Below, piece after piece: positions 1 to 7,625 of a DNA stretch of 10,275 bases (within the stretch, counting starts at the first letter, position 1; the number at the start of each line of letters is the position of its first letter). The translations under genes were made by a program, and so were the position numbers. A model generated the notes under the pieces. The model was not told where the DNA came from and searched no databases. It was given only the letters and a program-made list of their open reading frames with translations. Where the stretch lies: contig JAJUIX010000026.1 of the NCBI GenBank assembly GCA_029267455.1, positions 1 to 10,275 of the forward strand, read 5' to 3'. The stretch is from Enteractinococcus sp. Lineage in GTDB: Bacteria > Actinomycetota > Actinomycetes > Actinomycetales > Micrococcaceae.

Positions 1-211
1 AGACAATGGGCACCGGTTCCCCGACCTCGCACTGCTTGCCACTACCGACCTTGTGGATACGAAGTCCCTTGGTGGGCTTCGGGATACCCTTCGGAGTGAG
101 CAATGAGGCGGGGAGCCGCTCTACAGACGAAGTCAGACCACACTGCTTCCAGGAGCGAACGGCCTCCCCGGTAACCGTGTCAAACCCTATCAATATCTCC
201 CGAGGCAACAT
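1..211 (-). CDS. Partial open reading frame of unknown function, running off the left edge
   Basis: On the minus strand an ATG at 211-209 opens a frame of about 70 codons that reaches the window edge without a stop. It begins MLPREILIGFDTVTGEAVRS and continues with a basic stretch around KGIPKPTKGLRIHK. I recognise no domain in it. A plus-strand frame over the same bases is also open, so coding is not certain; the minus frame looks more protein-like, and the REP pair sits immediately upstream of its start, which is a usual intergenic position for REPs. It could be a real gene, a remnant or a chance frame. Confidence 0.3.
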   Translation of the reverse strand, partial: MLPREILIGFDTVTGEAVRSWKQCGLTSSVERLPASLLTPKGIPKPTKGLRIHKVGSGKQCEVGEPVPIV

Positions 212-281
212 ACAAGGAGCTTGCCCTGCTGGCGAATCTGTTTGGCCTTGTGCTCTTTCGCCAGCAAGGCTAGCTCCTACA
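212..281. repeat. Pair of inverted REP-like palindromes (REPIN-like)
   Basis: Two nearly complementary arms face each other: GGAGCTTGCCCTGCTGGCGA (216-235) and, on the right, TTCGCCAGCAAGGCTAGCTCC read at 257-277, separated by about 20 bp. The composition (GTAGGAGC...GCTGGCGAA read on the minus strand) resembles the REP sequences scattered between genes in Pseudomonas, which often occur as facing pairs and are mobilised by RAYT proteins. No RAYT gene is in the window. This is the main hint of a Pseudomonas-like host. Assignment rests on motif memory, not a search. Confidence 0.6.
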
Positions 282-374
282 GCGGCTTCGTAGTTCGGTC
301 TGTGGGAAGCTGTCTTGGCAGCGAATGGCCCTCGAGCAGACCCGATAAACCGAAGGGATCACGCGTACTGGATA

Positions 375-425
375 GGCCCGCCCGAGAGGATTCGAACCTC
401 TGACCTCTGCCTCCGGAGTGCAGCG
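375..425 (-). repeat. 3' fragment of a tRNA-Arg(CCG) gene, probable attachment-site half
   Basis: On the minus strand this stretch carries the anticodon loop with CCG, the variable region, the T arm and the 3' acceptor strand plus discriminator of a tRNA-Arg, but no 5' half. It aligns with 10108-10158 of the intact tRNA-Arg gene at 46 of 51 positions. Four of the five differences are two flipped base pairs in the T stem (385/401 and 386/400), so the stem remains paired. The fifth (419) creates a mismatch in the anticodon stem. The CCA is not encoded (CCT at 376-374). The direct orientation relative to the intact gene, and its position on the 3' side, are what tRNA-targeted integration leaves at the far end of an island. 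It cannot make a tRNA. Confidence 0.8.
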
Positions 426-1644
426 AATACTATGGCGGGATTCGTGCTGGGCGGGGCTAAATCGGCGCAAATCAACCAGATGAATGCGAAAGACCCGATG
501 CTCTCTAGCCCTTGGAGTGTGGGCTTTTCGCCGATTGCCGCCAATTTTGGGCACAGACTTGTCCGGTGACTCGTGACCCAATTCGGACACTTTGACCGCT
601 GCCCTAGTGGCAAATTTCACGGGTGATGCTTACGCTAGCACGTATTTATCGCTCTACAAAATGTCCGGTTTGGTGTGACCAAAATAAGACAAGTAGCTTG
701 CTATTTATTTACGGTCGAGAGTACTCGGTTTTTAGCTGCGATAGCTTTGGCGTGAGCATAGTCGCACCAACTTCACGGCAGGCCCTTGCAGAGCACGTTG
801 TGAGGCCATTTCGGTATAAATACAAGGCGTATACCTGGCCTTCGGGCGTATACGGCAGTTGGTTCAGGCGCACGAATGGTACATTCGGAACCACTGGCAG
901 CTTCAAGACGACACCATCTCTGATCGCCACCAAATGTGCGATGAGGTGAACGATCCGTAACTCTCACCTCGACAGCCAGAGTCAGGAAACAAACAAAGCA
1001 CGGCGTAGGCACGCCAATAGTAGGTCTGACAGCTTGGATCCAGCCCATGTCTTGTGAGGCGTACTGTCGCTGTGGTGGGGCAGACGGGAGCGTAAACGTC
1101 AGTGCAAGAACCCGGCGGGGACTGAGAGCGGCCAGACTGAAGTGCTGTTATCAAACCGCAGGCACCGCACGATTTCGGCCCGCATGGGCCACTTTCGATT
1201 AATTTGGCCCGCTCGGGCCACTCTGGCCCACTTGGGCCACCATGGGTCAATTTGGCTCGATGACCCGGATTACCAGGGAGCCTCTTTAAAAGTGTTGGAG
1301 ATGGTCAGTGCTGTTCTCCGAAAGCAGCAGCGACACACGGATTCATAAAATCAACTGCCGTAATGCATCACGGTTGGCTAACGCTAGTTGATGAGCCTTT
1401 GAGTTCTTACGGGTTTGGTGAGGCGTTCCTATCCTTACTGCACCATGTATTTCACCAATGGTGAACGCACTATAACCCGCAGTGGTTTTTCCAGGCTCAT
1501 GTCATAGTCGTTGGCCACGAGCTGTTGTTGCCCTGGCCGCAGAGCCGGATTGGATGCAGGTCAGTCATTGCCATACATTCCTGGAGGAAATTAGCGCTTC
1601 AACTATAATTGTAAGGTAGGGTTAACAACCTTGCATGAGGAAAT
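426..1644. other. 1.2-kb stretch without a convincing gene
   Basis: Several short frames exist on both strands, but none has a recognisable domain or a well-placed ribosome site. Two minus-strand frames look faintly protein-like: one from about 960 down to 709, containing VVPNVPFVRLNQLPYTPEGQ, and one at roughly 1438-1560, containing LVANDYDMSLEKPLRVIVRS. These may be remnants of decayed genes but I cannot assign them. Recognisable structure is limited to the GGCCC/GGGCC dyad cluster at 1176-1266 and a small perfect dyad TTCACCAATGGTGAA at 1451-1465. The region looks like eroded mobile-element or island-end DNA. Confidence 0.5.
1176..1266. repeat. Cluster of GGCCC-N4-GGGCC dyads, possible IS21-family end
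   Basis: Three closely related dyads occur in series: CGGCCCGCATGGGCCA (1176-1191), TGGCCCGCTCGGGCCA (1205-1220) and TGGCCCACTTGGGCCA (1224-1239). A degenerate fourth unit has arms GGGTCA (1244-1249) and TGACCC (1261-1266). AATTTGG precedes the second unit and also recurs inside the fourth. Multiple short repeats containing TGGCCC are a feature I associate with the ends of IS21-family elements, so this could be a solo end left after deletion. No istA or istB coding is visible nearby. Alternatives are a set of protein-binding sites or transcribed hairpins. Confidence 0.45.
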
Positions 1645-1660
1645 TGACCCTGACCCCGTA

Positions 1661-2546
1661 TTAGGTCCACCCAGAGTTGGAAAAATCCGGCTCCACTCGC
1701 TTCTGTTTTCTTCGTGAAACCGCATGTTTTCTGGCGTAGTCAGAGGGCGTGCACCACTCCAATGCGGAATGGGGTCTGACTTGGTTATAGAACGTCCTCC
1801 ACGCTTCGATTTTCTCCCGGGCGTCGGCCAGTGACAAGAACCAGTTTTCGTTCAGACACTCCTGCCGGAGTCGTTCATTGAAGGATTCTACCGTCGCATT
1901 GTCATAGGCTTGCCTGGTCGCGAGAAGTCGATTTCGATGTTTCGCTCATAGGCCCAGCGGTCCATGACCTTGCCGGCAAACTCCGAACCGTTGTCGGTCT
2001 TGAGAACCTCCGGGTTACCCCGGAAGCGCGCAATCGCGGTCAGTGCTTCCTGAACATCGTGGCGCTTCAGGCTCTGACCAACCACAATGCCAAGGCACTC
2101 CCGGGTGAATAGGTCGATGATCGTCAGCAGGCGTAGCCTGCGGCCATCAAACAGCGCATCCGAGACAAAGTCCATGCCCCAGATGTGATTGGGATGGTTG
2201 GCTTGTTGAAGTGGCTGACGGTTCTTGGCTGCCTTGTTGCGCCTGGGACGCTTGAGGCGAAGCGACAATCCCTGGTCCCGATAAAGCCGGTAAACCCGCT
2301 TATGGTTATCACGCCAGCCCTCTCGTCGGAGTTGGACATGCACACGCCGGTAACCGTAATGAAGCCGCGTAAGAGTGATCTCGCGGATCCTCATCGACAA
2401 TGCCGATGAATCCCTCGCCACCGATTGGTATCGACAAGACGCCCGAGAAAACTACAAGACCGCACACGCCTGGCGTTCGCTGACTCCGTACCGTGCTTGT
2501 AAGTCAGCCGCCAGTTGGCGTTTACGAGGCGGCCTCAGAGCTTTTT
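1661..2546 (-). pseudogene. IS3-family transposase OrfB (DDE catalytic subunit), broken
   Basis: Read in the -1 frame from the slippery run, the product contains HYGYRRVHVQL, WGMDFVSDALFDGRRLRLLT with the first catalytic Asp, and LKTDNGSEF with the second. Two lesions are visible. A TAG at 2454-2452 interrupts the frame near ACAVL-stop-FSRASCRY. A one-base deletion around 1906-1908, after SRPGKP, throws the frame into a premature stop near 1888. In the restored frame the sequence continues YDNATVESFNERLRQECLNE, with the catalytic Glu, and ends DFSNSGWT at 1661. The second lesion cuts off the Glu of the DDE triad. Either lesion could be a sequencing error, but both together argue for real decay. 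Confidence 0.88.
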
Positions 2547-2801
2547 TGCCACCACGTCCTGGAGCATGGCCTTGTCCAGGCTCAAGTCCGCTACCAGCTT
2601 CTTGAGGCGATGATTCTCCTCCTCCAACTGCTTGAGACGCTTCAGCTCGGATGGCCCCAGGCCGCCGTACTTCTTCCGCCAGTTGTAGAACGTGGCATCG
2701 GAAACGCCCATCTTCCGACAGGCTTCCGGGACCGGTGTACCCAATTCGGCTTGCTTCAGGGCGAAGGCAATCTGCTCTTCGGTGTAACGGGACCGCTTCA
2801 T
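2535..2801 (-). CDS. IS3-family transposase OrfA (helix-turn-helix subunit)
   Basis: This 88-residue protein begins MKRSRYTEEQIAFALKQAE, with a helix-turn-helix over roughly residues 9-45 (EACRKMGVSDATFYNWRKKY) and a leucine-rich coiled-coil segment at about 54-75 (LKRLKQLEEENHRLKKLVADL). It is full length for the family and binds the IS ends. A ribosome site (AGGAG) sits about 8 bases before the ATG. An A6G slippery run at 2547-2541, just before its TGA (2537-2535), is where a -1 frameshift would normally join it to OrfB. Because OrfB is broken, only OrfA is likely to be made, and it could at most act as a repressor of transposition. Confidence 0.88.
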   Translation of the reverse strand: MKRSRYTEEQIAFALKQAELGTPVPEACRKMGVSDATFYNWRKKYGGLGPSELKRLKQLEEENHRLKKLVADLSLDKAMLQDVVAKKL

Positions 2802-2886
2802 GACATGATCTCCTGCTCAGGGCTCTATCATGCCGGATTTTCCAGTTTTAAATGGACCAGAAATTCGGGGGTAGGGTCACACTACA

Positions 2887-2934
2887 CAAGTCGCTATTCA
2901 CTTTAGGGGATACCCCCACCGTTTTCTTCACCAT
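2887..2934 (-). pseudogene. 5' stub of a tetR-family regulator gene, truncated at the IS3 element
   Basis: Sixteen codons (MVKKTVGVSPKVNSDL) match the start of the intact regulator at 9353-9961 apart from the start codon. The reading frame then leaves homology 7 bp before the IS3 end. The stub keeps its ribosome site (AGGAG read at 2943-2939) and an ATG at 2934-2932, where the intact copy has ATA. Nothing on the far side of the IS encodes the rest of the protein, so the remaining roughly 185 codons were deleted. The stub should encode no functional repressor. Confidence 0.88.
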
Positions 2935-3056
2935 CTAGCTCCTGTGCATAGCTGAGTCTGCGTGGTTCCTCGCACATGACCGGACTATCACGCTGGCGTT
3001 GGCTTTGTTCGCTGAGAAGCCGCGATCGGTCGGGACGCGCAAAGTTACCAGAAACA

Positions 3057-3122
3057 TTGATATTGTACTTCTGTATATTATGCTATACAGTTGTATAGCG
3101 TCGATGAATTCGACAGGTAATA
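3057..3122 (+). promoter_or_regulatory. Operon promoter with TetR-type operator
   Basis: GCTATACAGTTGTATAGC (3082-3099) is a dyad with 7-base arms and a 4-base centre, the usual size of a TetR-family site. It recurs with changed flanking pair and centre in front of the intact tetR. A plausible operon promoter is TTGATA (3057-3062) and TATGCT (3079-3084) with 16-bp spacing; the operator would overlap its -10 element and start site, consistent with repression. The hexamers are only moderate matches. The first start codon lies 23 bases after the dyad, preceded by AGG at 3115-3117. The dyad is well supported; the promoter boxes are inference. Confidence 0.72.
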
Positions 3123-3998
3123 ATGATGAAATCGGATACTTTAATGAGCGCTTCCTCATCGGAACCACTGGCCGGGATGCGGGTCGTCTCGCTCGCCTCC
3201 AACCTGCCAGGCCCCATCGCGGCCGCGCAACTGGCTAGCATGGGTGCACAGGTCACCAAAATTGAGCCCCCAGCTGGTGATCCGCTTGCTGCAGTGGCCC
3301 GAGCTTGGTACGACGAGCTTGTGGCTGATCAAGAGATCGTTGTCCTGGATCTAAAGCAGTCCGAGCAGCGAGGCCGTCTCGATGATTACCTTGCAGATGC
3401 TGATGTCCTGATAACGGCCATGCGTCCGTCTGCGTTAAGCCGTCTTGACCTGCACCGACTCTCCGAGACTCATCCTGCTCTGGTTCACGTCGAAATAGTC
3501 GGCTACGACGGAGATGCGGCTGAAGTTCCCGGGCACGATCTGACCTATCAGGCCACACACGGCACGTTGTGTCCGCCGACCATGCCACTCGTTCCAGTGG
3601 CGGATTTGCTGGGGGCTGAGCGTGCGGTCTCTGCTGCGGTCGCGGGACTCCTGAGTCGAACGCGCGTTGGTAGGGGGGGGCACTACAAGGTAGTACTTGA
3701 CCATGCCGCTCAGATGGCTGGTGCCGCAGTTCGCCACGGTCTGATGGGGCCTGCAACGCCTCTGGGGGGAGCGTTACCCACCTACCGCATATATCCCACT
3801 TTGGACGGCTATGTCGCTCTCGGTGCGCTCGAGCACCACTTCGCCAACCGGGTTTCAGAGCATATCGGTTGTACGATTGAGGAGCTCGAGTCCACTTTCA
3901 AAACTCGGACGACAAGCTACTGGGAAGCGATCGGTCGCGAACACGATATTCCTCTGGCCGAAGTCAAGGTCCCTACCTCCGGAGTAACAAATGATTAA
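3123..3998 (+). CDS. CaiB/BaiF family protein, alpha-methylacyl-CoA racemase-like, short form
   Basis: This family III CoA-transferase fold protein has 291 residues. The N-terminal LAGMRVVSLASNLPGPIAAA and LASMGAQVTKIEPPAGDP (residues 16-54) are the family's opening Rossmann-type segment and CoA-binding region. GHDLTYQATHG places a His at 138 and PVADLLGAE an Asp at 161; these match the His/Asp pair used by alpha-methylacyl-CoA racemases, which epimerise 2-methylacyl-CoA esters. GGALPTYRIYPTLDGYVALGALE (215-237) is also typical of the racemase branch. The protein stops at about residue 291, whereas most relatives have around 360, so the last part of the C-terminal region is missing or replaced by VKVPTSGVTND. 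The start at 3123 (or 3126) is favoured over the ATG at 3144 because of AGG at 3115-3117 and because ATGATGAAATCGG is conserved in the right-hand copy. It is the first operon gene and overlaps the thiolase gene by 8 bases. A CoA-transferase role cannot be excluded. Confidence 0.82.
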   Translation: MMKSDTLMSASSSEPLAGMRVVSLASNLPGPIAAAQLASMGAQVTKIEPPAGDPLAAVARAWYDELVADQEIVVLDLKQSEQRGRLDDYLADADVLITAMRPSALSRLDLHRLSETHPALVHVEIVGYDGDAAEVPGHDLTYQATHGTLCPPTMPLVPVADLLGAERAVSAAVAGLLSRTRVGRGGHYKVVLDHAAQMAGAAVRHGLMGPATPLGGALPTYRIYPTLDGYVALGALEHHFANRVSEHIGCTIEELESTFKTRTTSYWEAIGREHDIPLAEVKVPTSGVTND

Positions 3999-5166
3999 TC
4001 GTGAAGCAGTCATTGTTGATGCCGTAAGAACCCCGGTCGGCAGACGTGGTGGTGTACTGAGCCAATGGCATCCTGCCGACCTGCTCGGTTGCACTCTAAG
4101 ATATCTTGTCGATCGTAGCGGCGTTGATCCATCCGCAATCGACGACGTGATCGCTGGTTGCGTGCTGCAGCACGACCAACAGTCCTCCAACATCGCCCGC
4201 CACGCCGTGCTTTCCGCCGGCTTACCCGAGTCCGTGCCCGCAGTAACTGTGGACCGCCAATGTGGTTCCGGACAGCAGGCAGTCAGCTTTGCCGCCCATG
4301 GTGTCATGGCTGGCAGCTATGATCTGGTGATCGCAGGTGGGGTTGAATCGATGTCGCAGGTGACTATGCCGTCAGCGTTTCAGCCAGGTGCGCCGCTCGG
4401 CCCTCAGTACGGCCCGCTTGAGCTGGAACGCTACGACGGTCGACTTATGGCACAGGGTCCCAGTTCTGAACTTATGAACGATCGCTTCGGGATTAGCCGC
4501 GAGGAACTCGATGCTTACAGCGTTCGAAGTCATGAGCGGGCTCTCGCTGCTACCAGGGCTGGTGCTTTTGTCAAACAGATGGTGCCAATCACCGCCGATC
4601 CCCAAGACCCCAACGGTCCATGTATTACCGCTGATGAGGGCATTCGCGAGCATCTCGATGCGGAGAAGATGGCGGGCCTGAAGACGGTCTTTGCGAAAAA
4701 TGGCCGCACGACGGCCGCGAACGCATCTCAGGTTAGCGACGGTGCGGCGGCACTGCTAGTCGCTGATCGTGGATACGCTGAACAAAAAGGCCTCAAACCA
4801 CGCGCCCGCTTTCGTGCTATGTCGGTCGCCGGTGCGGACCCCGTGATCCAGTTCACCGCGATACTTGAGGCCACCCACAAGGCATTAAAAATGGCGGGAC
4901 TAAGCGCGGCGGACATTGATTTGTATGAGGTAAACGAGGCTTTTGCAGGCGTACCGCTGATGTTTCAGCGCGAATTCGATATTCCGGATGACAAGCTCAA
5001 TGTCAACGGTGGGTCAGTCGCAATCGGGCACCCGCTTGGCTCAACCGGTGCCCGCATGCTTACGGATTTACTTTGTGAACTTGAACGCTCAGAGAAGAAG
5101 TTGGGCTTACAGACTATCTGTGAAGCCCATGGCACTGCCAACACAACAATAATTGAACGCATCTGA
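3991..5166 (+). CDS. Thiolase (acetyl-CoA acyltransferase)
   Basis: The protein has 391 residues, the normal length for a FadA/acetyl-CoA acetyltransferase type thiolase. These enzymes cleave 3-ketoacyl-CoA to acetyl- or propionyl-CoA plus a shortened acyl-CoA. The nucleophile Cys91 lies in DRQCGSGQQA, the active-site Asn316 in NEAFAG and His347 in GHPLGSTGAR, followed by Cys377 in ICEAHGTANTTIIER. The motif around Cys377 usually reads CxGGG or CEGGGMAN; here the Gly-rich turn is AHGTAN, which is unusual. The overall sequence (VESMSQVTM, HPADLLG) resembles thiolases of fatty-acid and steroid side-chain catabolism more than biosynthetic PhaA. GGAG at 3981-3984 precedes the ATG by 6 bases. The start overlaps the upstream gene by 8 bases, which suggests translational coupling. 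Confidence 0.93.
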   Translation: MINREAVIVDAVRTPVGRRGGVLSQWHPADLLGCTLRYLVDRSGVDPSAIDDVIAGCVLQHDQQSSNIARHAVLSAGLPESVPAVTVDRQCGSGQQAVSFAAHGVMAGSYDLVIAGGVESMSQVTMPSAFQPGAPLGPQYGPLELERYDGRLMAQGPSSELMNDRFGISREELDAYSVRSHERALAATRAGAFVKQMVPITADPQDPNGPCITADEGIREHLDAEKMAGLKTVFAKNGRTTAANASQVSDGAAALLVADRGYAEQKGLKPRARFRAMSVAGADPVIQFTAILEATHKALKMAGLSAADIDLYEVNEAFAGVPLMFQREFDIPDDKLNVNGGSVAIGHPLGSTGARMLTDLLCELERSEKKLGLQTICEAHGTANTTIIERI

Positions 5167-5176
5167 GGAGAAAGAT

Positions 5177-6844
5177 ATGCAATCGACATATATTACTAAG
5201 GGTCGTCCTTCCACCCATGGCGACAGCTACCAGCTCAACACAACGACCATGATTCGGCATGCGGCCCGGACTTATCCAGAACAAGAAATCGTCTATCGTA
5301 CCGCCGATGGTGGCTGGGACCGGTACACTTACGGCGAGTCCTATCTCCGGATCTGTCAGGCGGCCAACGCATTGCGCAACCTCGGTGTCGGCCCTGGGGA
5401 CGTAGTTGGCATCCTGGACTGGAATAGTCGCCGACATTTCGAGCTCTATTGGGCGATCCCCGGCCTCGCTGCCGTCATGCTGCAGATGAACCTTCGTTTG
5501 GCGCCCGAGGACTTGGGCTATGTTACCGACCACAGTGAGGCGTCCTGGATTCTAGTTGACGAGACCCTGCTACCAATTGCAGAGAAGCTCGCTCCGCTGG
5601 TGCCTCAAGTCAAAGGCTGGATCGTAATGACCGAGTGTCCGCTGTCGCAGATCAGCACGACCCTGACGAACGTGCATCACTTCGAGGATCTGCTCCTGGC
5701 GGAAGATACACACATCGATTGGCCTATGGTGGACGAGACGTCTGCCTACAGCGCCTGCTACACGACAGGCACAACAGGTAGGCCCAAGGGAATCTACTAC
5801 TCCCACCGCGGTATCTATCTGCACACTTTGGCGATGGACAGTGTGATCGGTGTGAGTAGTGACGACACCGCCATGCTCATTACGCCGATGTTCCACGGTC
5901 AGTGCTGGGGTCTTCCGCAGGCCGCCGTCCAGGCGATGGCTAAAGTCGTCCTGCCAGGCCGCTACGTCGCTGAGGATACGTCGGTTTTGGTCGATGCAAT
6001 GATAGAAGAAAAGGTTACTGTAGCTAACGGTGCGCCAGCGATCTTTACACCGATGCTGGAGTACATCCGATCACTGGACAACAAGCCAGACTTCAGCCGT
6101 GCGAGGCTGCTGAGCGGTGCCACCGAGCCATCGTTGAGTCTGATGCGTGGCTTTTATGATCTCACCGGGGCCGACATTATTCACGCCTATGGCGCCACCG
6201 AGACCACTCCGCTGGTCACGGTCAACAAGGGGCTGAAACCGTCGCTGCGCGAAGTGTTGAGCGACGAGCAAACATGGAACCGCAAGCGCTGCCAAGGCTT
6301 GATGGTATCCGGCGTCGATTTCCGACTTGTTGACGGTGCCGGTAAGGATGTGCCCTTCGACGGCATTTCCCAGGGCGAGGTGTTATTAAGAGGACCTTGG
6401 ATCATCGAGAAGTATCATAAGCTTGAGGACGATGGGGATCGCTTCCTCGACGGCTACTGGCGGAGCGGTGACGTCGGCACGATTGACCAGCACGGCTACC
6501 TCAAGCTGACCGATCGTCTAAAAGACGTGATCAAGAGCGGTGGCGAGTGGATCTCCTCCATCGACATGGAAAATGCGCTGATCGCGCACCCTCGCATCCG
6601 CGATGCTGCAGTTGTTGGCATTGAGCATCCCAAGTGGCAGGAGCGCCCTGTCGCCCTGTTGGTTACCGACGACGGCACCGAGTTGCCACTGGACGAGATC
6701 CACGAAGTTCTAAAACCCAGTTTCGCCAAGTGGCAGCTGCCAGATACTGCCCTGTTCCTCGAAACGTTGCCACGCACCAGCGTCGGCAAGCTCGACAAGA
6801 AGACGATCCGCGCCACATATAAAGATATCTACAAGGACATCTGA
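5177..6844 (+). CDS. AMP-forming acyl-CoA synthetase (fatty-acid-CoA ligase, AlkK/FadD-like)
   Basis: The 555-residue ANL-superfamily enzyme activates a carboxylic acid to its CoA thioester through an acyl-adenylate. The P-loop YTTGTTGRPKG is at residues 195-205, the adenine-binding YGATETTP at 338-345, GYWRSGDVG at 426-434, and the hinge/CoA motif DRLKDVIKSGGEWIS at 446-460. The adenylation Lys538 lies in PRTSVGKLDKK. The motifs and length resemble the AlkK-type medium-chain fatty-acid ligases. The ATG at 5177 is chosen over the upstream in-frame TTG at 5153 because GAGGAG (5165-5170) sits 6 bases before it and overlaps the thiolase stop codon. It would catalyse the entry step of the pathway. 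Chain length or branching preference cannot be read from the sequence. Confidence 0.93.
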   Translation: MQSTYITKGRPSTHGDSYQLNTTTMIRHAARTYPEQEIVYRTADGGWDRYTYGESYLRICQAANALRNLGVGPGDVVGILDWNSRRHFELYWAIPGLAAVMLQMNLRLAPEDLGYVTDHSEASWILVDETLLPIAEKLAPLVPQVKGWIVMTECPLSQISTTLTNVHHFEDLLLAEDTHIDWPMVDETSAYSACYTTGTTGRPKGIYYSHRGIYLHTLAMDSVIGVSSDDTAMLITPMFHGQCWGLPQAAVQAMAKVVLPGRYVAEDTSVLVDAMIEEKVTVANGAPAIFTPMLEYIRSLDNKPDFSRARLLSGATEPSLSLMRGFYDLTGADIIHAYGATETTPLVTVNKGLKPSLREVLSDEQTWNRKRCQGLMVSGVDFRLVDGAGKDVPFDGISQGEVLLRGPWIIEKYHKLEDDGDRFLDGYWRSGDVGTIDQHGYLKLTDRLKDVIKSGGEWISSIDMENALIAHPRIRDAAVVGIEHPKWQERPVALLVTDDGTELPLDEIHEVLKPSFAKWQLPDTALFLETLPRTSVGKLDKKTIRATYKDIYKDI

Positions 6845-7620
6845 TGGCTATTCTCAATATCCGCCGCAACGAATCCATCGTTATCCTCGAACTCAATCGG
6901 CCAGAAGCCCGCAATGCACTTAACGAAGAAGTCTTAAGCGAACTGGGAAAGGCGCTGGTGACTTTTCAGTACGACGACAGCGTGCGTGCCGTGGTGCTTC
7001 ACGGTGCCGGCGGGAACTTCTGCTCGGGGGCCGACATCACTGCCTTTGATCGTATTCGTGAGGATGCGTTGATCGGCCCACGCAAAGCACTTGGTGGCAC
7101 GTTCTGGGATGACCTGGCACGGTTTCCCAAGCCCGTTATCGCCGCCGTAGAGGGCCTGGCCCTGGGCGGGGGCTGCGAGCTTGCTCTCGCCTGTGACATC
7201 GTCATTTCAGCTGACACCGCGAAGTTTGGGGTGCCCGAGGTCAAGCTCGGCGTCATCCCCGGGGGGGGCGCCACGCAGCGTTTGGTAAGGGCGCTAGGCA
7301 AAGCCAAGGCAATGACCATGCTGCTGACTGGCAATTTCATCAGTGCGGCTGATGCATGCGCCGACGGTATCGTCGCCCGCGTGGTCCCAGAGGGTGAGGC
7401 TCTTGACCAAGCACTTGCAATGGCTGGACATATCGCCGCCAATTCGCCGCTGGCCGTAGCGCTGGCCAAAGACGCGGCGTTGCAGGCCTTTGAGACATCA
7501 CTCAGCCAGGGTCTCAAGTATGAAAAGCAGAACTTTCATGTGGCAATCCACTCAGCCGACAGCCACGAGGGTCAGGCCGCCTTTCTGGCGAAGCGAGCAC
7601 CTCACTACACAGGAAAGTAA
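6844..7620 (+). CDS. Enoyl-CoA hydratase/isomerase (crotonase family)
   Basis: This 258-residue protein has full crotonase length. Oxyanion-hole segments are GGNFCSGADITAF (56-68) and VEGLALGGGCELALACD (102-118). Glu112 in GGCELAL and Glu132 in FGVPEVKLGVIPG correspond to the two catalytic glutamates of enoyl-CoA hydratase, so hydration of a trans-2-enoyl-CoA is the most likely reaction. There is no fused 3-hydroxyacyl-CoA dehydrogenase domain. The ATG overlaps the ligase TGA by one base (6844), with AAGGA at 6833-6837. This tight coupling places it in the same transcript as the ligase and the downstream dehydrogenase. Confidence 0.93.
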   Translation: MAILNIRRNESIVILELNRPEARNALNEEVLSELGKALVTFQYDDSVRAVVLHGAGGNFCSGADITAFDRIREDALIGPRKALGGTFWDDLARFPKPVIAAVEGLALGGGCELALACDIVISADTAKFGVPEVKLGVIPGGGATQRLVRALGKAKAMTMLLTGNFISAADACADGIVARVVPEGEALDQALAMAGHIAANSPLAVALAKDAALQAFETSLSQGLKYEKQNFHVAIHSADSHEGQAAFLAKRAPHYTGK

Positions 7621-7625
7621 ACACC

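Larger units (their letters stand above)
1645..2879 (-). mobile_element. IS3-family insertion sequence (IS407-like), inactivated
   Basis: The element is bounded by imperfect inverted repeats that begin TGACCCTGACCCCG at 1645 and TGACCCTACCCCCG at 2879 (minus strand) and share GGTCCA and AAAATCCGG further in. The 1235-bp length and the orfA/orfB organisation on the minus strand match the IS3 family, with protein sequence closest to IS407-type elements. Flanking bases (AAAT on the left, CACT on the right) are not a direct repeat, so the insertion was probably followed by a deletion or rearrangement. The right end lies 7 bp from the truncated tetR stub, implicating the element in loss of that gene. 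OrfB carries a nonsense codon and a frameshift, so the copy should not move on its own. Confidence 0.9.
2887..3135 (-). repeat. Left copy of the duplicated tetR / divergent promoter region
   Basis: Read on the minus strand, this segment aligns with 9154-9397 on the plus strand. By eye roughly 88% of about 244 aligned positions agree, with one 5-bp gap near the operator. Agreement is almost complete (one difference in about 77) over the tetR start and its ribosome site, and lower across the promoter and leader. It covers the first codons of the divergent operon (ATGATGAAATCGG), the operator, the leader and the tetR start. Both copies appear to descend from one divergent regulator/operon unit. 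Confidence 0.92.

Noticed and set aside
270..620. Minus-strand 116-codon frame across the tRNA fragment
   Set aside because: It translates the tRNA-Arg fragment (EVRGSNPLGRA), a common false gene over tRNA DNA, and shows no domain.
826..854. Two copies of GGCGTATAC 20 bp apart
   Set aside because: Too short and isolated, with no gene beside it, to support an operator or repeat call.
709..960. Minus-strand frame containing PFVRLNQLPYTPEGQVYALY
   Set aside because: It looks faintly protein-like but has no ATG or ribosome site at its 5' end, no recognised family and competing frames; kept only as a possible remnant.
3253..3756. Long minus-strand frame inside the racemase-like gene
   Set aside because: It is a shadow of the plus-strand gene, which has family motifs and a ribosome site; the antisense frame has none.
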